Positions 19,686 through 27,563 of a DNA stretch of 64,000 bases are shown here, piece after piece. Made by a program: the position numbers and the translations under genes. How positions within the stretch are numbered: the stretch's first letter is position 1; every line of letters begins with the position of its first letter. The DNA lies in contig NZ_CP019947.1 of NCBI RefSeq assembly GCF_002025205.1, forward strand, positions 2,952,001-3,016,000. The letters are read 5' to 3'. This DNA is from Pseudomonas sp. CC6-YY-74. Lineage in GTDB: Bacteria; Pseudomonadota; Gammaproteobacteria; Pseudomonadales; Pseudomonadaceae. The notes below the pieces were generated by a model. The model had not been told where the DNA came from and did no database searches. It worked only from the letters and a program-made list of their open reading frames with translations.

Positions 19686-20844
19686 GCTGCTTCGGCGCGC
19701 AGCGACAACCCGCCAGATTTTGCGAAGCGCCGAGCAACCAATGCCGCACTGCCTGCGGCGAGTGACACCCTACAGATCGCGAACCATCCCAGATCGGGTG
19801 GATTGCTCAAGACCGTAGGGCGGCTTCGGCGCGCAGCGACAACCCGCCAACTTTTCTGCCGCGCCGAGCAACCATCGGTGCACTGCCTGCGGCGAGTGAC
19901 ACCCTACAGATCGCGAAACATCCCAGATCGGGCGGATTGCTCGAGACCGTAGGGCGGCTTCGGCGCGCAGCGACAGCCCGCCAGCTTGTGTGCCGCGCCG
20001 AGCGACTAATGGTGCACTGCCTGCGGCGAGTGACACCCTACAGATCGCGAAGCATCCCAGATCGGGCGGATTGCTCGAGACCGTAGGGCGGCTTCGGCGC
20101 GCAGCGACAACCCGCCAACTTTTCTGCCGCGCCGAGCAACCACGGTGCACTGCCTGCGGCGAGTGACACCCTACAGATCGCGAACCATCCCAGATCGGGC
20201 GGATTGCTCGAGACCGTAGGGCGGCTTCGGCGCGCAGCGACAACCCGCCGGCTTTTGTGCCGCGCCGAGCGGCCAATGGCGCACTGCCTGCGGCGAGTGA
20301 CACCCTACAGATCGCGAAGCATCCCAGATCGGGCGGATTGCTCGAGACCGTAGGGCGGCTTCGGCGCGCAGCGACAACCCGCCAACTTTTCTGCCGCGCC
20401 GAGCAACCACGGTGCACTGCCTGCGCCAAGTGACACCCTACAGATCGCGAAGCATCCCAGATCGGGCGGATTGCTCGAGACCGTAGGGCGGCTTCGGAGC
20501 GTAGCGACAACCCGCCAGCTTGTGTGCCGCTACGAGCAACCAATGGTGCACTGCCTGCGGCGAGTGACACCCTACAGATCGTGAAGCATCCCAGATCGGG
20601 CGGATTGCTCGAGACCGTAGGGCGGCTTCGGAGCGCAGCGACAACCCGCCAGCTTTTCTGCCGCGCCGAGCAACCATCGGTGCACTGCCTGCGGCGAGTG
20701 ACACCCTACAGATCGCGAAACATCCCAGATCGGGCGGATTGCTCAAGACCGTAGGGCGGCTTCGGCGCGCAGCGACAACCCGCCAGCTTGTGTGCCGCGC
20801 CGAGCGGCCAATGGTGCACTGCCTGCGGCGAGTGACACCCTACG
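19686..20844 (-). repeat. Nine-copy REPIN array (left array)
   Basis: Tandem copies at a period of about 133 bases. Each has a 92-93-base REPIN running GTAGGGCGGCTTCGG...GCGAGTGACACCCTAC, followed by a linker of about 41 bases (AGATCGCGAACCATCCCAGA then CGGGCGGATTGCTCGAGACC). Within a unit, one end folds as GGCGG...CCGCC and the other as GGTG...CACC, each preceded by GTAG. The copies are nearly identical. The orientation is the reverse complement of the array at 28470-29762. Long open frames reading through it (for example 19770-20570 on the minus strand) are by-products of the repeat. Confidence 0.92.
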
Positions 20845-20850
20845 GACGGG

Positions 20851-21792
20851 TTAGGCCGGGACTTTTTGCAGTGGGGTTGGCGCGGATTGGGGTTTGCGGG
20901 CGGCGTCGTCGAGGATTTTGAAGAACACGCTTTCCAGCGATACCGCCGGTTTTACCGTTAGCAGGTGGCCGCCGGCCTGGTTGAGCTGGGCGATGAAGGC
21001 CGGTAGCGCGACCTGGCTCAGTTCGCATTCGAACTCGCCGTCGCGTAATTGGCGGGCGCCGGGCTGGATGGCGTGTTCGGCATTGAAGCGCACCAACAGG
21101 TAATCGGCGCGCTCCGCCGCCAGTTCGCGCGGCGAGCGCACGGTCAGCAGTTCGCCCTTGTTGATGAAGCCGAAGCGGTCGGCGATGCGCTCGACGTCGT
21201 GCAGCACATGGGAGGTGAAGAAGATCGCGCCGCCCTGGTTTTTGTATTCGTTGAGGATATCCACCACATCCTTGCGCCCGACCGGGTCGAGGCCGGACAG
21301 CGGCTCGTCGAGCACCAGCAGCTTGGGCTGTACCACCATGGCATGGGCCAGCGCAACGCGCTGTACCGTACCCTTGGACAGCTCGCGGATGCGCCGGTTG
21401 GCCGCCGCGCCGATGGAAAAACGCTCCAGCCAGTACAGGCACCAGGCCTTCTCGTCCGCCCGGCGGATGCCGTACATGGACAGGCCCATACGCAGGATTT
21501 CCAACGGGGTGAACTGCTCGTACAGCGCCGGGGCCTCCGGCACATAGGCCACGCCCTGGCGCGCCTCGGCCTGGCGCGCGCAGGTGCCGTACAGACTGAC
21601 CCGGCCCTGGTAGTCATTGATGATGTCGAGCATGACCTTGATGGTGGTCGACTTGCCGGCACCGTTGGGCCCGACGAAACCGAACACCTCGCCCTCGGCC
21701 AGGCTAAAGTTGACCTCGCGCAGCGCCTGCACCGCCTTGCCCTTGACGCGATAGGTGTGGCTGACGCCATGAAACTCCAGTGCAGCACTCAC
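20851..21792 (-). CDS. ABC transporter ATP-binding protein, pilin-linked
   Basis: ABC ATPase of 313 residues, third gene of a leftward ABC module. Walker A is VGPNGAGKST near residue 42, the signature is RELSKGTVQRVALA (LSKGT in place of LSGGQ), Walker B is LLVLDEPLSGLDP and the H-loop is FFTSHVLHDVERIAD. A C-terminal extension of about 90 residues is typical of ABC-2-type exporters of the CcmA class. It starts with GTG, overlapping the preceding stop (GTGA), so it is coupled to the TPR-like gene. With the permease upstream it forms one exporter. Its place after the pilin genes suggests a pilus role comparable to M. xanthus PilH. This is inference; substrate unknown. Confidence 0.88.
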   Translation of the reverse strand: MSAALEFHGVSHTYRVKGKAVQALREVNFSLAEGEVFGFVGPNGAGKSTTIKVMLDIINDYQGRVSLYGTCARQAEARQGVAYVPEAPALYEQFTPLEILRMGLSMYGIRRADEKAWCLYWLERFSIGAAANRRIRELSKGTVQRVALAHAMVVQPKLLVLDEPLSGLDPVGRKDVVDILNEYKNQGGAIFFTSHVLHDVERIADRFGFINKGELLTVRSPRELAAERADYLLVRFNAEHAIQPGARQLRDGEFECELSQVALPAFIAQLNQAGGHLLTVKPAVSLESVFFKILDDAARKPQSAPTPLQKVPA

Positions 21793-22628
21793 GACTGATC
21801 CTCCATGCCGGCGATCTTCATTTTCTTCAAGATGATCCGTCCTTCGTGCAACTCGTAGCCAAGCCTAAGCGGGTCATCCGGCAAGGCCGGCAATAAACCG
21901 GATTCGACCAGTTGTTCAAGCCTAGCCAGCGCGCCGTTTTTCGCCTCGAAACGGCGCTGCGCCTCGCGCAGAGTGACCAAGCCTTGCAGGCGGATGACAC
22001 GTTTGTCGAGCATAGCGCGCAGTTTGGGATCGCTGGCGGCGTCGCGTTGCTGAATCAGGTAGTCCAGGGCCAGTTGCTCATCGGCAAATGTTTCTGCCTG
22101 CAACATTACCCCCAGCTTGCGCAGGCTTGCGGCATTCTCCGGCGAGCGCTGCGCACCCAGCTCGAGTACGCGCTGCGCCTCGGCGATGTCGCGCTGAAAG
22201 AACGCCAGGTTGATGCCATAGAAAAACGCCGGAATGTAATCCCAGGTACGACACTGCACCGCCGCACGCAGCACCTGATTACCCTCATCGACCGCGCCAC
22301 CCCAGGTGAGCAGGCCGTTTGCCAGGTAATAGTTATCTTCATGGCAGCCATTCAACTGCGCGACGACCTGCTGGGCACGGACTAGATAATTGGTATCGCT
22401 CCGGCCATCCTCTATGCCAGTAGCGGCCAGACGCATGGCTTCCAAATCGGCGGCGAGAAAACGATCGCCACCGAACAGTGCCAGCAAGATGGGCGCGGCG
22501 ATTACTACCCGATCCTGCACCTGTGACTGCTCAACCGGCAACGGTTGCTGGGCGCGCCAAAAGGCGATACCGGCAAACGCAGCAAAGCCTAGCAGAGCCA
22601 GTAACAGGGGAGCGTAGCGTGCGCGCAT
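21789..22628 (-). CDS. Membrane-anchored TPR-like protein of the ABC module
   Basis: Protein of about 279 residues that I cannot assign to a named family. It has one N-terminal membrane helix (YAPLLLALLGFAAFAGIAF), then a periplasm-facing helical body. Short helical pairs such as DYIPAFFYGINLAFFQRDIA and EAQRVLELGAQRSPENAASL read like tetratricopeptide repeats, including the P-x-N-A-x-x-L ending. The ATG at 22628 comes one base after the permease stop. A TTG at 22637 is an alternative. Sandwiched between an ABC permease and its ATPase, it is likely an accessory subunit of the transporter, perhaps contacting periplasmic cargo. In position it parallels the accessory gene of the pilGHI cluster of Myxococcus, but I claim no sequence match. 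Confidence 0.75.
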   Translation of the reverse strand: MRARYAPLLLALLGFAAFAGIAFWRAQQPLPVEQSQVQDRVVIAAPILLALFGGDRFLAADLEAMRLAATGIEDGRSDTNYLVRAQQVVAQLNGCHEDNYYLANGLLTWGGAVDEGNQVLRAAVQCRTWDYIPAFFYGINLAFFQRDIAEAQRVLELGAQRSPENAASLRKLGVMLQAETFADEQLALDYLIQQRDAASDPKLRAMLDKRVIRLQGLVTLREAQRRFEAKNGALARLEQLVESGLLPALPDDPLRLGYELHEGRIILKKMKIAGMEDQS

Positions 22629-22629
22629 A

Positions 22630-23439
22630 TCAGGCAAACCGCTTGCGCTGCAGCGCCCAGACCGCCAGCGCCAGTAAGGCGGCTATATACGCCAAACTGG
22701 AGAGCAGCAGCCAGGGCCAGTCAGCGGGAAGGAGCTCCATCTTGCCGTAGAGTGCGACCATGCGTACATCCAGCGCCCCCAGGTCCGGCAGCAGATAACC
22801 GAGCAGGCCAACACCCGCGCGATAGCTCTCGGCATCGCCGACTACCCCAGCATCCCGACTGAGCAATTCGACAATGGAGGCAAAAGAACGTGACACCAAC
22901 ATAAAACCGAAGGTGCCGATCAAGACGAAACTGGGGGTCGAGGCGACCACGGCGAGCAGGCAGGCCAGCGCGGTGAGCAACAGCAGATCCACCCCGACAA
23001 AGGCAATGGTCACCAAATAGTGCTGACCCAGCGCCACCGGCGTGCCCTGCGCGTAGCCCTGGCCGACCAGCCCGACCAGCAGCGCCAACAGCAGCGCCAT
23101 CGCTAACAGCAGGCCAAGGGTCAAGGTGGCAACCGCAAGAAAGCGGCCGAGCAACAGGTTATGCCGTGGACGCGGGTAGGTCAGGGAGTTGAGAAAATAG
23201 CGCCGATCGAACTCGCGAGAGAGCAGCTCCTGAGTCATCAGCACCAGCACCAGCGGCAAGAGCAGGCGCATCACCGACAGACCAACATCCAGCGCTACTG
23301 TGGCAGGTTGGCGACCACTGAACTGGGCCGCCATCAGCACAGCCAAGGCCAGCACCAGCAATGAACAGCCAGCTAGCCATAGATAGCTGGCGCGCATGGC
23401 CAGACGAAGGCCGACTAATAAATCAGAAAAAAACAACAT
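22630..23439 (-). CDS. ABC-2-type permease, pilin-linked
   Basis: Integral membrane protein of 269 residues with about six hydrophobic segments, the layout of ABC-2 permeases. The segments include LWLAGCSLLVLALAVLMAAQ, MRLLLPLVLVLMTQELL, LTLGLLLAMALLLALLVGLV, LLLLTALACLLAVVA and a C-terminal LLLSSLAYIAALLALAVWAL. A polar loop with the ABC-2-like LLSREFDRRYFLNSL follows the second segment. It is the first gene of the three-gene ABC module, starting 300 bases after pilA-C and its terminator. It therefore probably has its own promoter in the AT-rich gap at 23440-23680, or depends on read-through. Substrate unknown. Inferred partner: the ATPase at 20851-21792. Confidence 0.85.
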   Translation of the reverse strand: MLFFSDLLVGLRLAMRASYLWLAGCSLLVLALAVLMAAQFSGRQPATVALDVGLSVMRLLLPLVLVLMTQELLSREFDRRYFLNSLTYPRPRHNLLLGRFLAVATLTLGLLLAMALLLALLVGLVGQGYAQGTPVALGQHYLVTIAFVGVDLLLLTALACLLAVVASTPSFVLIGTFGFMLVSRSFASIVELLSRDAGVVGDAESYRAGVGLLGYLLPDLGALDVRMVALYGKMELLPADWPWLLLSSLAYIAALLALAVWALQRKRFA

Positions 23440-23684
23440 AAGCAGCCATCAGAAATTCATGAGGAGGTAAATATTATCGCAAACGGAGAGTAGATAGTCG
23501 ACGCCACTCAAGCCGACTGAACTGTCACTACTCCAACAATAACTCAAGTCACAGCACGGCAGCATCTTTGGCGCAATTTCTAACAGAAAAAACGACTTAA
23601 AGAGCGTTCTGCTAGCCGAGAAAATCAAGAGAAAGTCGACTTTACCCCGATTTCTTCATAAGGGTAACAACGGCAAGAAAAACT

Positions 23685-23727
23685 TGAAATTCAAAATTAA
23701 AGAAGGAGAAGCAAAGCCTCTCCTTCT
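23685..23727 (-). terminator. Rho-independent terminator after the split pilin genes
   Basis: On the minus strand, stem AGAAGGAGA/TCTCCTTCT (23701-23709 with 23719-23727) surrounds a GGCTTTGCT loop and is followed by TTTAATTTTG. It ends the pilA-N/pilA-C message 15 bases after the stop. The remaining 23440-23680 gap is visibly AT-rich and holds no gene. Confidence 0.75.
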
Positions 23728-23741
23728 ACACTACATGAACC

Positions 23742-24200
23742 TTAATTTGAACGCGTAGCTACACCAGCAGCAGTGCACACCGCACCATCAAGGGCAGTTG
23801 GCCCAATCGAACCACCGGAAGTGCGCCCCTGAAAAATGGAGGCGCCTTGGCTTGTTGCAGTGTTAAAGGGAATTGTCGGATCCGCGCACGCAACCTGACC
23901 TGCAGGGACAGGGGTTGTATTCGTGCAGACCGATTCAATAGTACGAGTTGACGTCCTGCCATTTTCGTGACATGTAGCAACCACAACTTCACCAGGCGTA
24001 CCCGGAACAGGAAGGCGGCAAAAATAGTTGGCGAGAACACCATTAGAAAGATTTAGCGTTACGTCATCGGCCAACAGATCGCAATCAGTCAGAACGATGA
24101 GATTACCACTAGAAATAGCCTCAGCCGCGTTGTTAGTAGCGAAAGCAGTGGAGGCGCAGAAAGAAGCAAGGATACCAACACTAAGAATTAGCTTTTTCAT
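23742..24200 (-). CDS. Exported six-cysteine protein, candidate PilA-C (split pilin globular subunit)
   Basis: Secreted protein of 152 residues. It has a classical Sec signal peptide, KKLILSVGILASFC...STAFA, with likely cleavage before TNNAAEA near residue 22. It does not have a type III prepilin leader. The mature part, about 130 residues, is rich in Thr, Gly and Val, with six Cys (near LTDCD, YFCR, ATCHE, SVCTN, VACAD, AVCTA) that could form three disulfides. I recognise no named family. Its start lies 14 bases after the stop of the short prepilin, with a strong AAGGAGG ribosome site, so the two are one operon. By analogy with Geobacter PilA-C it would be the separately made head domain that pairs with PilA-N in the fibre. 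Codon choice is more AT-rich than in neighbours. Confidence 0.7.
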   Translation of the reverse strand: MKKLILSVGILASFCASTAFATNNAAEAISSGNLIVLTDCDLLADDVTLNLSNGVLANYFCRLPVPGTPGEVVVATCHENGRTSTRTIESVCTNTTPVPAGQVACADPTIPFNTATSQGASIFQGRTSGGSIGPTALDGAVCTAAGVATRSN

Positions 24201-24214
24201 TTTTTATCTCCTCC

Positions 24215-24400
24215 TTATCGCATTGCTGCAGAAAACGACGTAACCATATTCTTGTTGTCAGCAAGAGCCAGGGAGTCATTCGCTTTCGCGCGGTAGTCAT
24301 TAAACTGCGGAATAGCGATAGCAGCCAAAATCCCGATAATTGCAATCACGATCATCAGTTCGATCAGGGTAAAACCTTTTTGTTTCTTGAGAGACTTCAT
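24215..24400 (-). CDS. pilA: Short type IV prepilin, PilA-N-like (N-terminal helix only)
   Basis: Major-pilin-type prepilin of only 61 residues; Pseudomonas PilA is normally about 150. A nine-residue leader (MKSLKKQKG) is followed by the PilD cleavage/N-methylation site and the helix [20 protein letters not shown], with Phe1 and Glu5. The mature chain is 52 residues and ends ...[11 protein letters not shown], so the whole beta domain and disulfide loop are missing. It carries Phe1, Phe24, Tyr27 and Phe47, the first three at the same places as in Geobacter PilA. I use the ATG at 24400 because AGGAG lies seven bases ahead. It is followed at once by the exported PilA-C candidate. It is divergent from pilB, as pilA is in other pseudomonads, and under a sigma-54-type promoter. 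Confidence 0.9.
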   Translation of the reverse strand: MKSLKKQKGFTLIELMIVIAIIGILAAIAIPQFNDYRAKANDSLALADNKNMVTSFSAAMR

Positions 24401-24445
24401 GGGCAAGCTCCTGTGTGATTAAGGTCAGCGACCTGCATACGACAA

Positions 24446-24462
24446 AGCAGATGCCGTGCCAA
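24446..24462 (-). promoter_or_regulatory. Sigma-54 promoter of the pilin operon
   Basis: Read on the minus strand, TTGGCACGGCATCTGCT matches the RpoN consensus YTGGCACGRNNNTTGCW at every fixed base but one (CTGC for TTGC). The GG and GC doublets are correctly spaced, about 46 bases before the pilA ATG. The upstream DNA to 24632 is shared with pilB and contains a CTGAC-7-GTCAG inverted repeat at 24535-24551. PilR, whose gene is at 49.6 kb, is the expected activator. Confidence 0.8.
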
Positions 24463-24632
24463 CTCTACATAACTCGCTGCACAAGGGACTTTATCTCCAC
24501 CGCCCCCAATCATTGGCCCCGAGCACGGCAACAACTGACGTTTTTTGTCAGGCACAACTGCCGCACTTGGGCTTGGCGCGCGATTAGGCTATAAGTCAGC
24601 AGCATCCGCCTCCCTTCGATTAGCAGGCTGCA

Positions 24633-26336
24633 ATGAACGAAGCTCCGAATCTGACCGGCCTGGCTCGACAACTGGTCAACGCCGAACTGCTGGACGAACG
24701 CGCCGCGGCCCAGGCCCAGGCCCAGGCGCTGCGTAACAAGATCCCGCTGGTGTCCTACCTGGTGCAGAACAAGCTGGCCAGCAGCCGGGCAGTGGCGGAA
24801 ATCGCCTCCGAGCAGTTTGGCGTGCCGCTGTGCGACCTCAAGGCCATCGACAAGGACAGCCAGCCGCACGACCTGGTCAGCGAGAAGCTGTGTCGCCAGC
24901 ACCGCGTGCTGCCGCTGTACCGGCGTGGCAACAAGCTGTTCGTCGCCCTGTCCGACCCGACCAACCACCAGGCAGTGACCGATATCCAGTTCAGCACCGG
25001 ACTGAGTACCGAAGCGCTGCTGGTGGAGGACGACAAGCTTGGGGATGCCATTGACAAGTTCTTCGAGGCGGCCAACAGCGGCATGGATGACCTGGGCGAC
25101 GTCGACCTCGACGGCCTCGACGTGCAGGCGGTGGATGACAACAAGGAAGAGGGGGTCGCCGGCGAAAGTGCCGACGACGCGCCGGTGGTGCGCTTCGTCA
25201 ACAAGATGCTGCTGGACGCGATCAAGGGCGGCTCCTCGGACTTGCACTTCGAGCCGTACGAGAAGGCCTACCGGGTGCGCTTTCGTACCGACGGCATTCT
25301 GCAGGAGATCGCCCGGCCGCCGATCCAACTGGCACCGCGGATCTCGGCACGCCTGAAGGTGATGGCCGCGCTGGATATTTCCGAGCGGCGCAAACCGCAG
25401 GATGGGCGGATCAAGATGCGCATCTCGAAGACCAAGTCGATCGACTTTCGCGTCAGCACCTGCCCGACCCTGTGGGGCGAGAAGATCGTGATGCGGATTC
25501 TCGACCCCTCTAGCGCACAGATGGGCATCGATGCGCTGGGTTATGAGCCTGGGCAGAAAGACCTGTACATGGCGGCGCTCAAACAACCGCAAGGCATGAT
25601 CCTGGTGACCGGACCGACCGGCTCGGGCAAGACGGTGTCGCTGTACACCGGTCTGAACATCCTCAATACCGTGGACGTGAATATCTCCACCGCCGAAGAC
25701 CCGGTGGAAATCAACCTGGAGGGTATCAACCAGGTCAACGTCAACCCCAAGCAGGGCATGGACTTCACCGCCGCGCTGCGCGCCTTCCTGCGTCAGGACC
25801 CGGACATCATCATGGTCGGCGAAATCCGCGACCTGGATACCGCCTCCATCGCGATCAAGGCGGCGCAGACCGGGCACATGGTGATGTCGACCCTGCACAC
25901 CAACAGCGCCGCGGAAACCCTGACGCGTTTGCGCAACATGGGCGTGCCCTCGTTCAACATCGCCACCTCGGTCAGCCTGATCATTGCCCAGCGCCTGGCG
26001 CGCAAATTGTGCAGCCACTGCAAGAAGGAAGTGCAGATCCCGCGCGAGGCCCTGCTCGAGGAAGGCTTCCCGCAAGACCAGCTCGGCAGTTTCAAGATTT
26101 ACGGCCCGGTCGGCTGCGAAAATTGCAACGGCGGTTACAAGGGCCGTATCGGAATTTATGAAGTGGTTAAAAACACGCCTGCATTGCAACGGATTATCAT
26201 GGAGGAAGGTAATTCCATTGATATCTCCGTGCAAATGCGCAAAGACGGCTTCAATGACCTGCGTACCTCGGCCTTGCTCAAGGCCATGCAGGGCATCACC
26301 AGCCTCGAAGAAGTGAACCGCGTGACAAAGGACTAA
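24633..26336 (+). CDS. pilB: Type IV pilus assembly ATPase PilB
   Basis: Hexameric GspE/PilB-type ATPase of 567 residues that powers pilus extension from the cytoplasmic face. The N-terminal MshEN-like domain spans about residues 1-150 (LARQLVNAELLDERAA, LSDPTNHQAVTDIQF). Walker A is VTGPTGSGKTVSLY near 330, the Asp box is STAEDPVEINLEG, and Walker B is DPDIIMVGEIRDLDTA. The His box is TGHMVMSTLHTNSAAETLTR. The zinc-binding Cys cluster is CSHCKKE...CENCNGGYKGR near 460-500. Length and start agree with the family. It begins pilBCD, with pilC four bases downstream. It is divergent from the split pilin operon. Confidence 0.97.
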   Translation: MNEAPNLTGLARQLVNAELLDERAAAQAQAQALRNKIPLVSYLVQNKLASSRAVAEIASEQFGVPLCDLKAIDKDSQPHDLVSEKLCRQHRVLPLYRRGNKLFVALSDPTNHQAVTDIQFSTGLSTEALLVEDDKLGDAIDKFFEAANSGMDDLGDVDLDGLDVQAVDDNKEEGVAGESADDAPVVRFVNKMLLDAIKGGSSDLHFEPYEKAYRVRFRTDGILQEIARPPIQLAPRISARLKVMAALDISERRKPQDGRIKMRISKTKSIDFRVSTCPTLWGEKIVMRILDPSSAQMGIDALGYEPGQKDLYMAALKQPQGMILVTGPTGSGKTVSLYTGLNILNTVDVNISTAEDPVEINLEGINQVNVNPKQGMDFTAALRAFLRQDPDIIMVGEIRDLDTASIAIKAAQTGHMVMSTLHTNSAAETLTRLRNMGVPSFNIATSVSLIIAQRLARKLCSHCKKEVQIPREALLEEGFPQDQLGSFKIYGPVGCENCNGGYKGRIGIYEVVKNTPALQRIIMEEGNSIDISVQMRKDGFNDLRTSALLKAMQGITSLEEVNRVTKD

Positions 26337-26339
26337 CTG

Positions 26340-27560
26340 ATGGCGGCCAAAGCACTAGCAACCAGCGTTTTCGTCTGGGAAGGCACCGACAAGAAAGGCG
26401 GCAAGATGAAGGGCGAATTGATCGGGCAGTCACCTGCCCTGATCAAGGCGCAGCTGCGCAAGCAGGGCATCAACCCGCTCAAGGTGCGCAAGAAGCCGAT
26501 GTCGCTGTTCAGCGCCGGCAAGAAGATCAAGCCGATGGATATCGCCCTGTTCACCCGGCAGATGGCCACCATGATGAAGGCCGGGGTGCCGTTGCTGCAG
26601 TCGTTCGACATCATCGGCGAGGGTTTTGAAAACCCGAATATGCGCAAGCTGATTGACGAGGTTAAGCAGGAGGTTGCTGCGGGTAACAGCTTCGCCGCCT
26701 CGCTGCGCAAGAAGCCGCTGTACTTCGATGACCTGTATTGCAACCTGGTTGACGCCGGCGAACAGTCCGGCGCACTGGAAACCCTGCTCGACCGAGTCGC
26801 CACCTACAAGGAAAAAACCGAAGCGCTGAAGGCCAAGATCAAGAAGGCCATGACTTACCCGATCTCGGTGATCGTGGTGGCGGTGATCGTCACGGCGATT
26901 CTGCTGATCAAGGTGGTACCACAATTCGAGAGCGTGTTCGCCGGCTTCGGCGCCGAACTGCCGGCGTTCACCCAGGTGGTGGTGAACATGTCGCGCGGGC
27001 TGCAGGAATGGTGGTTCATGTTTATTTTCGGCATATTCGCCATCGCCTTCTCGTTTAAATGGGTCTTCAAACGCTCGGAAAAATTCCGCGACTTCCTCGA
27101 CCGCACCCTGCTCAAGGCGCCGATTATTGGCGACATAATGTACAAGGCGGTGGTCGCGCGTTACGCGCGGACGCTGGCGACCACCTTCGCCGCCGGGGTG
27201 CCGCTGGTCGAGGCGCTCGACTCGGTGGCCGGGGCAACCGGCAACGTGGTGTTCCGCAATGCCGTGCACAAGATCCGCAATGATGTGTCATCCGGTACCC
27301 AGCTGAACTTCTCGATGCGCAGCACCGGGATCTTCCCGAGCATGGCCATTCAGATGACCGCCATCGGCGAGGAGTCCGGCTCGCTGGACGAGATGCTGGA
27401 GAAGGTCGCCGGTTATTACGAGGACGAGGTGGACAACGCCGTCGACAACCTGACCACGCTGATGGAGCCGATGATCATGTCGGTTATCGGCGTGCTGGTC
27501 GGCGGCTTGATCATTGCCATGTACCTGCCGATCTTCCAGCTGGGCGCGGTGGTTGGCTAA
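26340..27560 (+). CDS. pilC: Type IV pilus inner-membrane platform protein PilC
   Basis: GspF/PilC family protein of 406 residues that forms the inner-membrane platform on which PilB acts. Two GspF repeats are visible: cytoplasmic domain 1 (DIALFTRQMATMMKAGVPLL near residue 75) with membrane helix YPISVIVVAVIVTAILLIKV near 175, and domain 2 (ARYARTLATTFAAGVPLVEA near 275) with a last helix LMEPMIMSVIGVLVGGLIIA near 385. Another helix, WWFMFIFGIFAIAFSFKWVF, lies near 225. Second gene of pilBCD. Nothing is missing. It must assemble the unusual short pilin if that is the only major pilin of the strain. Confidence 0.97.
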   Translation: MAAKALATSVFVWEGTDKKGGKMKGELIGQSPALIKAQLRKQGINPLKVRKKPMSLFSAGKKIKPMDIALFTRQMATMMKAGVPLLQSFDIIGEGFENPNMRKLIDEVKQEVAAGNSFAASLRKKPLYFDDLYCNLVDAGEQSGALETLLDRVATYKEKTEALKAKIKKAMTYPISVIVVAVIVTAILLIKVVPQFESVFAGFGAELPAFTQVVVNMSRGLQEWWFMFIFGIFAIAFSFKWVFKRSEKFRDFLDRTLLKAPIIGDIMYKAVVARYARTLATTFAAGVPLVEALDSVAGATGNVVFRNAVHKIRNDVSSGTQLNFSMRSTGIFPSMAIQMTAIGEESGSLDEMLEKVAGYYEDEVDNAVDNLTTLMEPMIMSVIGVLVGGLIIAMYLPIFQLGAVVG

Positions 27561-27563
27561 CTC

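Noticed and set aside
19770..20570. Open frame of 266 residues with repeated RSWRVVAARRSRPT-like segments
   Set aside because: It runs through the REPIN array; the periodic protein is a by-product of the 133-bp DNA repeat. The same applies to frames at 28494-29996, 32049-32500 and 35417-35930.
23742..24400. Ordinary pilA broken by a frameshift
   Set aside because: The second gene has its own strong ribosome site and a complete Sec signal peptide, which a pilin C-terminal remnant would not have.
24510..26234. Minus-strand frame of 574 residues opposite pilB
   Set aside because: It is a shadow of pilB with His/Gln/Arg/Val-rich low-complexity translation.
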